64,000 bases of DNA from Thermohahella caldifontis (GTDB taxonomy: Bacteria; Pseudomonadota; Gammaproteobacteria; Pseudomonadales; Oleiphilaceae). The stretch spans positions 3,380,747 to 3,444,746 of the forward strand of contig NZ_CP154858.1 of the NCBI RefSeq assembly GCF_041153465.1. The letters run 5' to 3'. Below are positions 25,315 through 34,194 of the stretch, one piece after another. A program made the translations under genes and the position numbers. How positions within the stretch are numbered: the first letter of the stretch is position 1; every line of letters begins with the position of its first letter. The notes beneath the pieces were generated by a model. The model was not told the origin of the DNA and ran no database searches. It was given only the letters and a program-made list of their open reading frames with translations.

Positions 25315-27189
25315 ATGGCCGTCAGTGAACTGAAGGACCCCAGACGCGAACGGCGCATTTTCCTTGCCCGGGCCATCGTCAGCGTCATCGTCATGCTCGG
25401 CTGCTTCGCGGTACTCGCCTGGCGTTACGGCTACCTGCAGATCGAGCAGCACAAGGTGTATCGTACCTTGTCGGACAAGAACCGGATGCAGTTGCAGAGC
25501 ATTCCGCCCACCCGCGGACTCATCCTGGACCGGAACGGCAACCTGATTGCCGACAACCAGCCGACCTTCTCGCTGCTGATCGTGCCCGAGCACGTGAAGG
25601 ACATGTCCGGGCTCATTGATGAGCTCGGGATGCTGATCGAACTGGACGAAGACGATCTGGAGTCCTTTGAGAAGCGCCTCAGACGCAGGCGCAGGCCATA
25701 TGAGGGGGTTGCCATTCGCAGCCGCCTGACTGATGAGGAAATCGCACGCATTGCGGTCAATCGTCACCGTCTCAAGGGGGTGGAAATCAGCGCCGAGCTG
25801 ATTCGCAGTTATCCTTACGGCGACCTGTTCGCCCATGCGGTGGGTTATGTGGGACGGATCAACGAACGTGAGCTGGAAAAGCTGGATCCGGCGGATTATG
25901 ACGGTACCCATTACATCGGCAAGACCGGGGTGGAGCGCTTCTACGAAGATCTGCTGCATGGTGATGCCGGTTTTCAGACCGTGGAAAAGGATGCCCGCAT
26001 GCAGGTGCTTCGGGTATTGGACAAGACGCCACCCGTGCCCGGCAAGGATCTGCGCCTGACGCTGGATGTCCGGCTGCAGCAGGTGGCAGCCGACGCGCTG
26101 AAGGGGCAGCGCGGGGCAGTGGTGGCCATCGATCCCCGTGACGGGGGAATTCTGGCGCTGGTCAGCCAGCCGGCGTTTGACCCCAACTGGTTCGTCACGG
26201 GTATCAGCACCAAACGCTACTCGGTCTTGCGCGATTCCCTTGATCTGCCCCTGTTCAACCGGGCGACCCGGGGACGCTACCCGCCCGGCTCCACGATCAA
26301 GCCGGTGATTGCCCTGGCCGGACTGGACACCGGAGTGGTCACTCCGGAGTATCGTCTCTGGGATCCGGGTTGGTATCAGCTGGAAGGCGACGACCGGCTG
26401 TACCGAGACTGGAAACGCGGTGGTCATGGATGGGTGGATCTGAATATCTCGCTTGCCGAGTCCTGTGACGTGTATTTCTACGATCTGGCCTACAAACTGG
26501 GTGTGGACAGAATGGCCCAGTATCTGGCCATGTTCGGGATCGGCAGCGTCACTGCCGATGATGTGGTGGATGCCAGCGCCGGAATTCTGCCCACGCGGGA
26601 ATGGAAGCGAGCGGTCAGGGGGCGCAAGTGGTATCACGGTGATTCACTGAACATGGGCATCGGACAGGGGTTCATGGTCACCACGCCGCTGCAGCTGGCC
26701 ACCATGACGGCCGTGCTGGCCAATCGCGGCAAATGGGTGGTGCCTCATCTGCTGCAGAACGCCGGTGATGAAGTCTGGACACCACGTGAAGTTCATCCCG
26801 ATGTGTCGGTCAAGAATCCCTGGGCCTGGTCTCATGTGATCAAGGGCATGGAAGCGGTCATGCATGACAGGCATGGCACGGCGCGCCGTTCTGCCCTGGG
26901 TGCACCCTACCGGATGGCAGGCAAGACGGGGACGGCTCAGGTGGTGGGTATCCCGCAGGGTGAGAAATACAACAAGGAAGAATTGGCCGAGCGGCTTCAG
27001 GATCATGCCCTCTTCGTGGGCTTCGCGCCGCTGGATGACCCGAAAATTGCCGTCGCAGTGGTCGTGGAAAACGGCGGTGGCGGCAGTACGGCGGCAGCCC
27101 CCATCGCCCGAAAGCTCTTTGATGCCTGGCTGCTCGACCGGACGCCGGAAGAGCTGGACGGAACGGAAGTGGCGGAGAACAGACCATGA
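25315..27189 (+). CDS. mrdA: Penicillin-binding protein 2 (elongasome transpeptidase)
   Basis: Inner-membrane DD-transpeptidase of 624 residues that cross-links new peptidoglycan during cell elongation with RodA. It has one N-terminal membrane helix (about 17-38), a dimerisation domain (NRMQLQSIPPTRGLILDRNG), and a transpeptidase domain with catalytic Ser326 in PPGSTIKP (SxxK), the SxN-equivalent in AESCDVYFY and the KTG box MAGKTGTAQV. It overlaps rodA by 4 bases (ATGA), and rlmH ends 6 bases before it. Confidence 0.96.
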   Translation: MAVSELKDPRRERRIFLARAIVSVIVMLGCFAVLAWRYGYLQIEQHKVYRTLSDKNRMQLQSIPPTRGLILDRNGNLIADNQPTFSLLIVPEHVKDMSGLIDELGMLIELDEDDLESFEKRLRRRRRPYEGVAIRSRLTDEEIARIAVNRHRLKGVEISAELIRSYPYGDLFAHAVGYVGRINERELEKLDPADYDGTHYIGKTGVERFYEDLLHGDAGFQTVEKDARMQVLRVLDKTPPVPGKDLRLTLDVRLQQVAADALKGQRGAVVAIDPRDGGILALVSQPAFDPNWFVTGISTKRYSVLRDSLDLPLFNRATRGRYPPGSTIKPVIALAGLDTGVVTPEYRLWDPGWYQLEGDDRLYRDWKRGGHGWVDLNISLAESCDVYFYDLAYKLGVDRMAQYLAMFGIGSVTADDVVDASAGILPTREWKRAVRGRKWYHGDSLNMGIGQGFMVTTPLQLATMTAVLANRGKWVVPHLLQNAGDEVWTPREVHPDVSVKNPWAWSHVIKGMEAVMHDRHGTARRSALGAPYRMAGKTGTAQVVGIPQGEKYNKEELAERLQDHALFVGFAPLDDPKIAVAVVVENGGGGSTAAAPIARKLFDAWLLDRTPEELDGTEVAENRP

Positions 27190-28331
27190 GTCAGCGTGAT
27201 TTTGTCCGGCAGCTCGAGCATGGACCCGGCTGGTCATCCAGCCGGCTGGGAGACAAGCTCCACCTTGACTGGCTGCTGATGGCGCTGGTGCTGATGGTGT
27301 GTCTGGGGGGGCTGGTCGTGCTCTACAGTGGTGCCGATGGCAATCTGAGCATGGTTTACCGGCAGGCTGCCTACATGGGGCTGGGATTTTGCAGCATGAT
27401 CGTGCTGGCACAGATTCCGCCATCCACCTATCGCCGTTTTGCCTTGCCCGTCTATCTGATGGGCATTGTCCTGCTGGTGGCCACCCTGTTTGCCGGTACC
27501 GATGCCAAGGGGGCACAGCGCTGGCTGGCCATCCCGGGGCTGGGCATCCGGGTTCAGCCCTCGGAACTGATGAAGGTTGCGGTGCCGGTCATGGTCGGGG
27601 CTTACCTCTCCCGGAGGAGTTTGCCGCCTTCTCTCAAGCATTTGCTGGGCGCGCTGCTGATTTGTCTGGTCCCCGCTCTGCTGATCTTCAGGCAGCCGGA
27701 TCTGGGGACGGCCATACTCGTCGCGGCATCCGGCATCTTCGTGATTTTCATGGCAGGTCTGAGCTGGCGCTGGATTGCCGGCTTTGCGGTGATTGTGGCC
27801 ATCGGCGCGCCCCTGTTCTGGTTTTATGGGATGCATGACTACCAGAAACAGCGGGTGCTCACCTTTCTGGATCCCTCTCAGGACCCTCTGGGAGCCGGGT
27901 GGAACATCATTCAGTCCGAAACCGCAATCGGCTCGGGAGGACTCTGGGGCAAGGGCTGGCTGCAAGGCACGCAATCCCACCTGGACTTCCTGCCCGAAAG
28001 TCATACCGATTTCATTATTGCCGTGCTGGCGGAAGAGTTTGGCTATGTGGGGGTGCTGGCCCTGCTGACGCTTTACGCGCTCATCATCGGCCGCGGGATG
28101 TATCTGGCCGTGACCGCTCAGGATACCTTTTCAAGGCTGGTGGCGGGAGCCCTGGTCCTGACCTTTTTCGTCTACGTGGTGGTGAACATGGGGATGGTCA
28201 GCGGTCTGCTGCCCATTGTCGGTGTGCCGTTGCCATTGATCAGTTACGGCGGCACGTCCATACTGACATTGCTGAGCGCGTTTGGCATGATCATGTCCAT
28301 GCACAGTCACCGGCGAATGCTGGGTTATTGA
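27186..28331 (+). CDS. rodA: RodA peptidoglycan glycosyltransferase (SEDS family)
   Basis: SEDS-family membrane protein of 381 residues with about ten helices, polymerising lipid II for rod-shape elongation together with PBP2. Family signatures: AQRWLAIPGLGIRVQPSELM near the middle, the RQPDLGTAIL segment, and a C-terminal MGMVSGLLPIVGVPLPLISYGG TSIL block. The N-terminus is a little longer than in E. coli. It is translationally coupled to mrdA. Confidence 0.96.
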   Translation: MSQRDFVRQLEHGPGWSSSRLGDKLHLDWLLMALVLMVCLGGLVVLYSGADGNLSMVYRQAAYMGLGFCSMIVLAQIPPSTYRRFALPVYLMGIVLLVATLFAGTDAKGAQRWLAIPGLGIRVQPSELMKVAVPVMVGAYLSRRSLPPSLKHLLGALLICLVPALLIFRQPDLGTAILVAASGIFVIFMAGLSWRWIAGFAVIVAIGAPLFWFYGMHDYQKQRVLTFLDPSQDPLGAGWNIIQSETAIGSGGLWGKGWLQGTQSHLDFLPESHTDFIIAVLAEEFGYVGVLALLTLYALIIGRGMYLAVTAQDTFSRLVAGALVLTFFVYVVVNMGMVSGLLPIVGVPLPLISYGGTSILTLLSAFGMIMSMHSHRRMLGY

Positions 28332-28362
28332 TGCGGGGCACAACCATTCAGGGAACCTGTAT

Positions 28363-29325
28363 ATGATGAAACGAATCACGAGTCTGCTGCTTGGTCTGAT
28401 AATGGCGGCTCCGGCTACCTGGGGCAGCTATCTGGATCACCCCAAGGCGGAACAATTCATCCGGCAGCTTGTGGCGGAAGATGGTTTTCGGGAAGCGGAT
28501 GTCCGGCGCTGGCTGGATGCGGCGGAAAAACAGCCCAAAATTCTGGAAGCCATCGCCCGTCCCGCAGAACGGGTCTTGGAGTGGCGTGATTACCGCAAGA
28601 TCTTTCTGACCCATGACCGCATTGAAAAGGGCCGTGCTTTTCTCAAGGCTCAGCAGCCCACCCTGGAGCGGGCCGAGGGCACCTTTGGTGTACCGAAACG
28701 CATCATCACTGCAATCGTTGGCGTGGAAACCCGGTATGGCCGGCACAAGGGCGGGTACCGTGTGGTGGATGCCTTGTCCACCCTGGCCTTTGACTATCCG
28801 CCACGATCCGCCTTTTTCGGCAAGGAACTGCGCGAGTTCTTTCTCATGACCCGGGAACAGAAAATGGACCCGCTGACGGTCAAGGGATCCTACGCCGGTG
28901 CCATGGGTTATGGCCAGTTCATACCCAGCAGCTACCGCCGCTATGCCGTGGATTTTGACGGTGACGGGGTTGCCAATATCCTGACCAATGTGGAGGATGC
29001 CATTGGCAGTGTGGCCAACTATTTTGCCGAGCATGGCTGGAAGAAGGGGCAGCCGGTCGCAGTCCGGGTGTCTCCGAAGACGCCGGTTGCGGATGAATGG
29101 CTGCCAGGCAAACAGAAACCCGTACACACGCTGGCTCAATTAAAAACCATCGGGATCACCGATCCGCTGGGACAGCCCGGTGATACGCCCGCCAGGCTGA
29201 TCAGGCTGGAAGGAGAGCAGGGTACGGAATACTGGCTGACGTTTCATAACTTTTACGTAATTACCCGTTACAATCATTCCGACATGTATGCCATGGCGGT
29301 GTACCAGTTGAGCGAGGCCTATTGA
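28363..29325 (+). CDS. mltB: Lytic murein transglycosylase B
   Basis: Periplasmic transglycosylase of 320 residues (GH103) that cleaves the glycan with formation of 1,6-anhydro-muramic ends. The N-terminal signal peptide is MMKRITSLLLGLIMAAPATWG with no lipobox Cys, so this copy should be soluble rather than a lipoprotein like E. coli MltB. The catalytic Glu lies in IIAIVGVETRYGRHKGGYRV-like sequence (TAIVGVETRYGRHKG), with AGAMGYGQFIPSSYRRYAVD and DFDGDGVANI blocks. It is followed immediately by rlpA with a one-base overlap. Confidence 0.93.
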   Translation: MMKRITSLLLGLIMAAPATWGSYLDHPKAEQFIRQLVAEDGFREADVRRWLDAAEKQPKILEAIARPAERVLEWRDYRKIFLTHDRIEKGRAFLKAQQPTLERAEGTFGVPKRIITAIVGVETRYGRHKGGYRVVDALSTLAFDYPPRSAFFGKELREFFLMTREQKMDPLTVKGSYAGAMGYGQFIPSSYRRYAVDFDGDGVANILTNVEDAIGSVANYFAEHGWKKGQPVAVRVSPKTPVADEWLPGKQKPVHTLAQLKTIGITDPLGQPGDTPARLIRLEGEQGTEYWLTFHNFYVITRYNHSDMYAMAVYQLSEAY

Positions 29326-30110
29326 TGCGAATCTGGGGGCTGATACTGGTCGTTGCCTTGTTGGCGGGGTGTGCGTCATCCCGTTATCATCAGTCTCAGG
29401 ATTCGGGGCCGGATGCACAGCGGGTGATCACCGCGACAGAACCCCAACCCCGCTACGAACCGCCCAGTCGGGGCGGGAACAAGAGCCCCTACACCGTCAA
29501 CGGCAGAACTTACCATGTCATGGCCTCAGCCCGGGGCTACGTGGAAGAAGGGATTGCCTCCTGGTACGGAAAGAAATTTCACGGCTACCGGACTTCCAAC
29601 GGCGAAATCTACAACATGTATGACTATACGGCCGCTCACAAGACGCTGCCTCTGCCGACCTACGTGCGTGTGACCAACCTGGAGAACGGGCGCAGCGTTA
29701 TTGTGCGTGTCAATGACAGGGGGCCGTTTCATGGTGGCCGGCTGATTGACCTGTCCTGGGCTGCGGCCAAAAAGCTGGGCTATGCGGACAAGGGCACGGC
29801 ACGTGTCCGCGTGGAGGCGCTGACACCGCAGGCGGACGCTTCAGTGAACGCAAGGCCACAACAGCCGGCGCGTCTGGGTTATTACATTCAGGTGGCGGCC
29901 GTCAGCAGCGAGCCGCGCGCCATTCAGCTGACCAATGAGGTGGCCAACCTGCTGGACCAGAATACATTCTATGTGCCGGACGAAACGGGGAAAATCTTTC
30001 GGGTTCGGGTGGGGCCCTTTGCCACCGAGGCAGATGCCCGTTACCACGAGGAACTGCTGGCCCGGACTGGTCGCTTCGAAACCCTGGTTATTCAGCGGCC
30101 CTGGCGGTAA
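29325..30110 (+). CDS. rlpA: RlpA septal-ring lytic transglycosylase (lipoprotein with SPOR domain)
   Basis: Outer-membrane lipoprotein of 261 residues: signal peptide with lipobox LLAGC (Cys about residue 16), a double-psi beta-barrel domain (YVEEGIASWYGKKFHGYRTS, conserved catalytic-type His/Asp in NDRGPFHGGRLIDLS), and a C-terminal SPOR domain (about 185-261, GYYIQVAAVSSEPRAIQLTN) that binds denuded glycan at the septum. In P. aeruginosa RlpA is a lytic transglycosylase acting on denuded glycan. The start is the ATG overlapping the mltB stop (TGATG). Confidence 0.94.
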   Translation: MRIWGLILVVALLAGCASSRYHQSQDSGPDAQRVITATEPQPRYEPPSRGGNKSPYTVNGRTYHVMASARGYVEEGIASWYGKKFHGYRTSNGEIYNMYDYTAAHKTLPLPTYVRVTNLENGRSVIVRVNDRGPFHGGRLIDLSWAAAKKLGYADKGTARVRVEALTPQADASVNARPQQPARLGYYIQVAAVSSEPRAIQLTNEVANLLDQNTFYVPDETGKIFRVRVGPFATEADARYHEELLARTGRFETLVIQRPWR

Positions 30111-30146
30111 GCATTCCCTTAAAATCCTGTTAGCCGGCTCTGCCTG

Positions 30147-30174
30147 CGTGCGCCCGCACGGTAAATCAGTTACC
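30147..30174. other. Two adjacent small hairpins in the rlpA-dacA gap
   Basis: CGTGC-GCCC-GCACG (30147-30160 region) followed at once by GGTAA-ATCAG-TTACC (30160-30174). They lie in the 113-base gap before dacA. The first may end the upstream transcript; the second could be an operator for dacA. No function is proven. Confidence 0.35.
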
Positions 30175-30223
30175 ATTTGGGCCCAACACCATCCTTTACC
30201 ACCATAAAACGAAAGAAAAAAAC

Positions 30224-31399
30224 ATGATTGTGATTGCCAGGAAGCTTGTACATACCCTCCTGATCTGCCTCACCGTGGTCGTGTCGGTTGCAGGTAGTGC
30301 TCAGGCCGCACAGCCGCTTCTGATTCCCGCACCGCCTCAGGTGGCCGCCAAGTCCTATATCCTGATGGATGCCAACAGCGGCTACATCATTGCCGAGAAA
30401 AACAGTCATGAGCGGCTGCCCCCGGCATCGCTCACCAAGCTCATGACGGCCTATGTGGTCGAGTACGAAGTTGCCAAGGGTGAGTTGAGCTACGACGATG
30501 AGGTGCCCATCAGCGTTCGTGCCTGGAAGACCGGTGGTTCCAAGATGTTTGTACGCGAAGGATCCAGGGTTCGTCTGGGTGATCTGATGAAGGGCATCAT
30601 TGTGCAGTCGGGCAATGATGCCTCCGTCGCCGTGGCCGAGTATCTGGCCGGCAGCGAAGATGCCTTTGCCGATATCATGAACCAGCATGCCCAGCTTCTG
30701 GGCATGAAGGATACCCATTATGTCAATGCCACGGGCCTGCCGGCAGAAAACCACTACAGTACAGCTTATGACTTGGCTCTGCTGGCGCAAGCGATCATCC
30801 AGCGCTTTCCCGAGCAGTACAAGATCTATTCACAAAAGTATTTTACTTACAACAACATCCGTCAGCCCAACCGTAATCTCCTGCTTTGGCGGGATAAAAG
30901 TGTGGATGGCCTGAAAACCGGGCATACCGAGGCGGCCGGCTATTGCCTCGTTGCGTCGGCGGAAAGGGACGGCATGCGTCTGATTTCAGTGGTCATGGGT
31001 ACGCGGAGCGAGGAAGCCCGGGCCCAGGAGACCCTGAAGCTGCTCAACTATGGCTTTCGTTTCTTTGAAACCGCGCGGCTCTACAATGCAGGGCAGAAAG
31101 TGCTGGACGCAGAGATCTGGAAAGGGCAGAAAGATCAGTTGGCTCTTGGTGTCGCCAACGATGTGGTCGTGACCCTGCCCAAGGGCCGCAAGGATGACCT
31201 CAAGGCCAACGTGGATGTGCCGGGTCTGATTGTTGCGCCGGCCCGGACCGGACAGGAGTTGGGTGAGCTTGTGATCCGGCTGGATGATCAGCAAGTCGCC
31301 AAGGTGCCTGTCGTGGCGCTGGAGGATGTGGAAGAAGCCGGCTTCTTCAAGCGTCTCTGGCACACCATCCTGCTCTTTTTCAAGAGCCTGCTGTCCTGA
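30224..31399 (+). CDS. dacA: D-alanyl-D-alanine carboxypeptidase (PBP5/6 type)
   Basis: Periplasmic, membrane-attached DD-carboxypeptidase of 391 residues that trims the terminal D-Ala of stem peptides. Signal peptide (about 1-28, ending AGSAQAA), SxxK as ASLTKLM, SGN in QSGNDASVAVAEY, KTG in DGLKTGHTEAAGYC, the PBP5_C beta domain, and a C-terminal amphipathic anchor FFKRLWHTILLFFKSLLS. Length and order match the family. It is upstream of dat and ybeD-lipB-lipA, as in Pseudomonas. Confidence 0.95.
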   Translation: MIVIARKLVHTLLICLTVVVSVAGSAQAAQPLLIPAPPQVAAKSYILMDANSGYIIAEKNSHERLPPASLTKLMTAYVVEYEVAKGELSYDDEVPISVRAWKTGGSKMFVREGSRVRLGDLMKGIIVQSGNDASVAVAEYLAGSEDAFADIMNQHAQLLGMKDTHYVNATGLPAENHYSTAYDLALLAQAIIQRFPEQYKIYSQKYFTYNNIRQPNRNLLLWRDKSVDGLKTGHTEAAGYCLVASAERDGMRLISVVMGTRSEEARAQETLKLLNYGFRFFETARLYNAGQKVLDAEIWKGQKDQLALGVANDVVVTLPKGRKDDLKANVDVPGLIVAPARTGQELGELVIRLDDQQVAKVPVVALEDVEEAGFFKRLWHTILLFFKSLLS

Positions 31400-31412
31400 C
31401 GGAGGATTGATC

Positions 31413-32291
31413 ATGGCGAAGGTGTTGCCCTGGGCCTGGCTGAACGGCCATCTTGCTGAAGCGGCGCAGGTCCGGATTTCTCCCTTTGACCGGGGATTTC
31501 TGTTCGCAGACGGTGTGTACGAAGTCATCCCGGTTGTTGCGGGTACACCGTGGTGCCTGACGCAGCACCTTGATCGCCTGTATCGCAGTGGCGGGGCCAT
31601 CGGACTGGAGATGCCGGATCGGGCGCTGATAGAAGAGGCCATTCCTGTTCTGATCAAGGCCAACACACGCCGGTGTCAGAGCCTGTATCTTCAGGTGACG
31701 CGGGGCAATGGCGGTTCGCGTGAGCATCTGCCGGAAAAAGTACCCGAACCGACCATCTTCATGATGTGTCAGGAGCTGGCGGATCCGCGCACCCTCAAGC
31801 TTGACCAGATAGAGGGTATTTCGGCCGTCACGGTACCGGACTTTCGCTGGCAGCGCTGCGACATCAAGAGCATCGCTTTGCTGGCCAGTGTGATGGCACG
31901 TCTGCAGGCCCTTGAAAAAGATGCAGAAGACGCCATATTCGTCCGAAATGGCCTGGTGACGGAAGCCTCGGCGGCCAATGTATTCGTCGTGCGTGAAGGC
32001 GAGATCATCACGCCGCTGGCGGATGAGCATATTCTCTCCGGTATCACCCGTGAGCGCGTTCTGGAAGTGGCGACCCGGGAAGGGTTGGCGGTGGAAGAAG
32101 GCCCGGTGGATGAAACCCTGCTGAAAGAGGCGGACGAAATCTGGCTGAGCAGCTCCACACGTCACCTGGTGCCCGTCATCCGGCTCAACGGCGAGCCCGT
32201 CGGTTTGGGCGCGCCCGGGCCCGTCTGGCACACGCTCATGCAGGCCTATCTGGATACCATGCTATCAGAGGTCGGAAAGACACATGGCTGA
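31413..32291 (+). CDS. dat: D-amino-acid aminotransferase (class IV, PLP)
   Basis: PLP enzyme of 292 residues that interconverts D-alanine and D-glutamate with their 2-oxo acids. Fold-type IV motifs: VRISPFDRGFLFADGVYEVI at the N-terminus, catalytic Lys in CDIKSIALLASVMA, and the cofactor-phosphate segment VTEASAANVFVVREGEI. The ATG at 31413 has GGAGG seven bases upstream and gives the typical N-terminus; longer frames overlap dacA. It overlaps ybeD by 8 bases. A branched-chain aminotransferase is the main alternative, but the context with cell-wall genes favours D-amino-acid metabolism. Confidence 0.88.
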   Translation: MAKVLPWAWLNGHLAEAAQVRISPFDRGFLFADGVYEVIPVVAGTPWCLTQHLDRLYRSGGAIGLEMPDRALIEEAIPVLIKANTRRCQSLYLQVTRGNGGSREHLPEKVPEPTIFMMCQELADPRTLKLDQIEGISAVTVPDFRWQRCDIKSIALLASVMARLQALEKDAEDAIFVRNGLVTEASAANVFVVREGEIITPLADEHILSGITRERVLEVATREGLAVEEGPVDETLLKEADEIWLSSSTRHLVPVIRLNGEPVGLGAPGPVWHTLMQAYLDTMLSEVGKTHG

Positions 32292-32550
32292 CAAGGCACC
32301 CAAAATTGAATTTCCCTGCGACTACCAGATCAAGGTTATCGGTGACGCAACGGACGACTTCCACGAGCGCGTGGTAACGGTCGTACGTCGTCACGCGCCG
32401 GATCTGGACGAGTCGCGCATTGAAGTACAGGACAGCGCAAAGGGTCGCTTCATGTCCCTGCGCATCTGGATTCGCGCCACCGGTGTGGATCAGCTTCAGG
32501 CCCTGTTTGGAGAACTCAAACAGGATACCGGCATTCACATGGTTCTGTGA
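32284..32550 (+). CDS. ybeD: YbeD/DUF493 family protein
   Basis: An 88-residue alpha/beta protein of the YbeD family, found between dac and lipB in many gammaproteobacteria. Visible family blocks are IEFPCDYQIKVIGDA and the C-terminal KGRFMSLRIWIRATGVDQLQ. The fold resembles ACT-like regulatory domains; a role linked to lipoate metabolism has been suggested but is not established. It overlaps both neighbours (8 bases with dat, 1 with lipB). Confidence 0.92.
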   Translation: MADKAPKIEFPCDYQIKVIGDATDDFHERVVTVVRRHAPDLDESRIEVQDSAKGRFMSLRIWIRATGVDQLQALFGELKQDTGIHMVL

Positions 32551-33212
32551 TGACCACCGGATCAGTCCCGCTGGTTGTCCGCCATCTGGGCCGGCAACCG
32601 TACGAACCCGTTTGGGAAGCGATGAAACGCTTCACCGAGACCCGCACGGAAGATACCCCTGACGAACTCTGGCTGCTCGAACATGACCCGGTCTATACTC
32701 AGGGGCAGGCGGGCAAGGCGGAACATGTCCTTGCGCCCGGAGATATTCCTGTCGTGAAGGTGGATCGGGGCGGGCAGGTCACGTATCATGGGCCGGGTCA
32801 ACTTACGGCGTATTTACTTTTTCGCCTGCCTCGTCTCAAATTGGGGGTCAGAGATCTTGTCTCGCTGATTGAAGAGAGCATTGTCGCCACTGCCGCGCAC
32901 TGGAAGGTCACCGCCTATCCCAGACCGGATGCACCGGGCGTGTATGTTGACGGACGCAAGCTGGCTTCTCTGGGGCTGCGTATCCGCCGGGGCTGCTCCT
33001 TTCACGGACTGGCACTGAACGTGGACATGGATCTCGAACCCTTCCGCCGCATCAACCCCTGTGGCTATGCGGGCCTGGAAATGACCCAGCTGGCCGATCT
33101 GGCCGAGGGTGTGACCCTGGACGCCGTCACCGAACGGCTGACAGACGAACTGATTCGTCGGACCGGACACAATCCGGTGACGCATGAACGAGGAATGACA
33201 CGACATGACTGA
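32550..33212 (+). CDS. lipB: Lipoyl(octanoyl) transferase
   Basis: Cytosolic enzyme of 220 residues transferring octanoyl from acyl carrier protein to the lipoyl domains of 2-oxoacid dehydrogenases and GcvH. Motifs: WLLEHDPVYTQGQAGKAEHV, DRGGQVTYHGPGQLTAYLLF (substrate pocket), and GRKLASLGLRIRRGCSFHGL with the catalytic Lys and Cys. The ATG at 32550 shares one base with the ybeD stop. It overlaps lipA by 8 bases. Confidence 0.96.
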   Translation: MTTGSVPLVVRHLGRQPYEPVWEAMKRFTETRTEDTPDELWLLEHDPVYTQGQAGKAEHVLAPGDIPVVKVDRGGQVTYHGPGQLTAYLLFRLPRLKLGVRDLVSLIEESIVATAAHWKVTAYPRPDAPGVYVDGRKLASLGLRIRRGCSFHGLALNVDMDLEPFRRINPCGYAGLEMTQLADLAEGVTLDAVTERLTDELIRRTGHNPVTHERGMTRHD

Positions 33213-34173
33213 TGAACACGCCCGTCCCCGTCGCCTTGAGCGGGGCGTCAAGCTGCGTGGAGAAGAAAAGGTTTCCCGCAACCCGGTAAAGGTCATCGCG
33301 ACAGACCGCATGCCGCGCAAGCCGGACTGGATACGCGTCCGCATGCCGGCCTCACCCCGCGTGGCCGAGATCAAGGCCAAGCTGCGTCGCCTCAAGCTCA
33401 GTTCCGTCTGCGAAGAAGCCAGCTGCCCGAACCTGGGCGAGTGTTTCAGTCATGGTACGGCCACATTCATGATCATGGGAGACATCTGTACTCGCCGCTG
33501 TCCGTTCTGTGATGTGGCGCATGGACGTCCCAATCCGCTGGACGAGAATGAACCGCTGAATCTCGCGCAGGCGATCGCGGAAATGGGGCTGCGCTATGTC
33601 GTGATCACCTCCGTGGACCGGGATGATCTGCGTGACGGCGGGGCAGCCCACTTTGCCCGCTGCATCGAAGAGGCGCGCAAGCTGTCTCCGGAACTGAAAA
33701 TCGAAACCCTGGTGCCCGATTTCCGCGGGCGCATGGATGTGGCGCTGGATGCACTGGCCGAATGTCCGCCGGATGTGTTCAACCATAATCTGGAAACCGT
33801 TCCCCGCCTGTACCGCAAGGCACGCCCGGGGGCGGACTACGAATGGTCACTGGATCTGTTGCAGCGTTTCAGGGAACGCGTGCCCGGTGTGCCGACCAAA
33901 TCCGGCCTCATGCTGGGGCTGGGTGAAGAAATCGAAGAGGTCAAGGCCGTGATGCGCGATCTGCGTGCACACGACGTTGACATGTTGACGCTGGGACAAT
34001 ACCTGGCACCCTCCAAGAGCCACCTGCCGGTGGAACGTTTTGTCACCCCGGACGAGTTCCGCCAGCTGGCGGAGTACGGGTATGAAATCGGATTCAGGCA
34101 AGTGGCCAGCGGACCGCTGGTACGGTCTTCGTACCACGCGGACAAACAAGCTGCAGGAGAAAACGTCTCCTGA
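33205..34173 (+). CDS. lipA: Lipoyl synthase (radical SAM)
   Basis: Radical-SAM enzyme of 322 residues inserting two sulfurs into octanoyl groups. The auxiliary cluster cysteines are in CEEASCPNLGEC and the radical-SAM CxxxCxxC is CTRRCPFCDV; the conserved C-terminal serine motif is RSSYHADKQ. Full length and intact. It follows lipB with overlap, completing the endogenous lipoate pathway. Confidence 0.97.
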   Translation: MTDEHARPRRLERGVKLRGEEKVSRNPVKVIATDRMPRKPDWIRVRMPASPRVAEIKAKLRRLKLSSVCEEASCPNLGECFSHGTATFMIMGDICTRRCPFCDVAHGRPNPLDENEPLNLAQAIAEMGLRYVVITSVDRDDLRDGGAAHFARCIEEARKLSPELKIETLVPDFRGRMDVALDALAECPPDVFNHNLETVPRLYRKARPGADYEWSLDLLQRFRERVPGVPTKSGLMLGLGEEIEEVKAVMRDLRAHDVDMLTLGQYLAPSKSHLPVERFVTPDEFRQLAEYGYEIGFRQVASGPLVRSSYHADKQAAGENVS

Positions 34174-34194
34174 TGGCGTACAAGGCAAGAGTGA

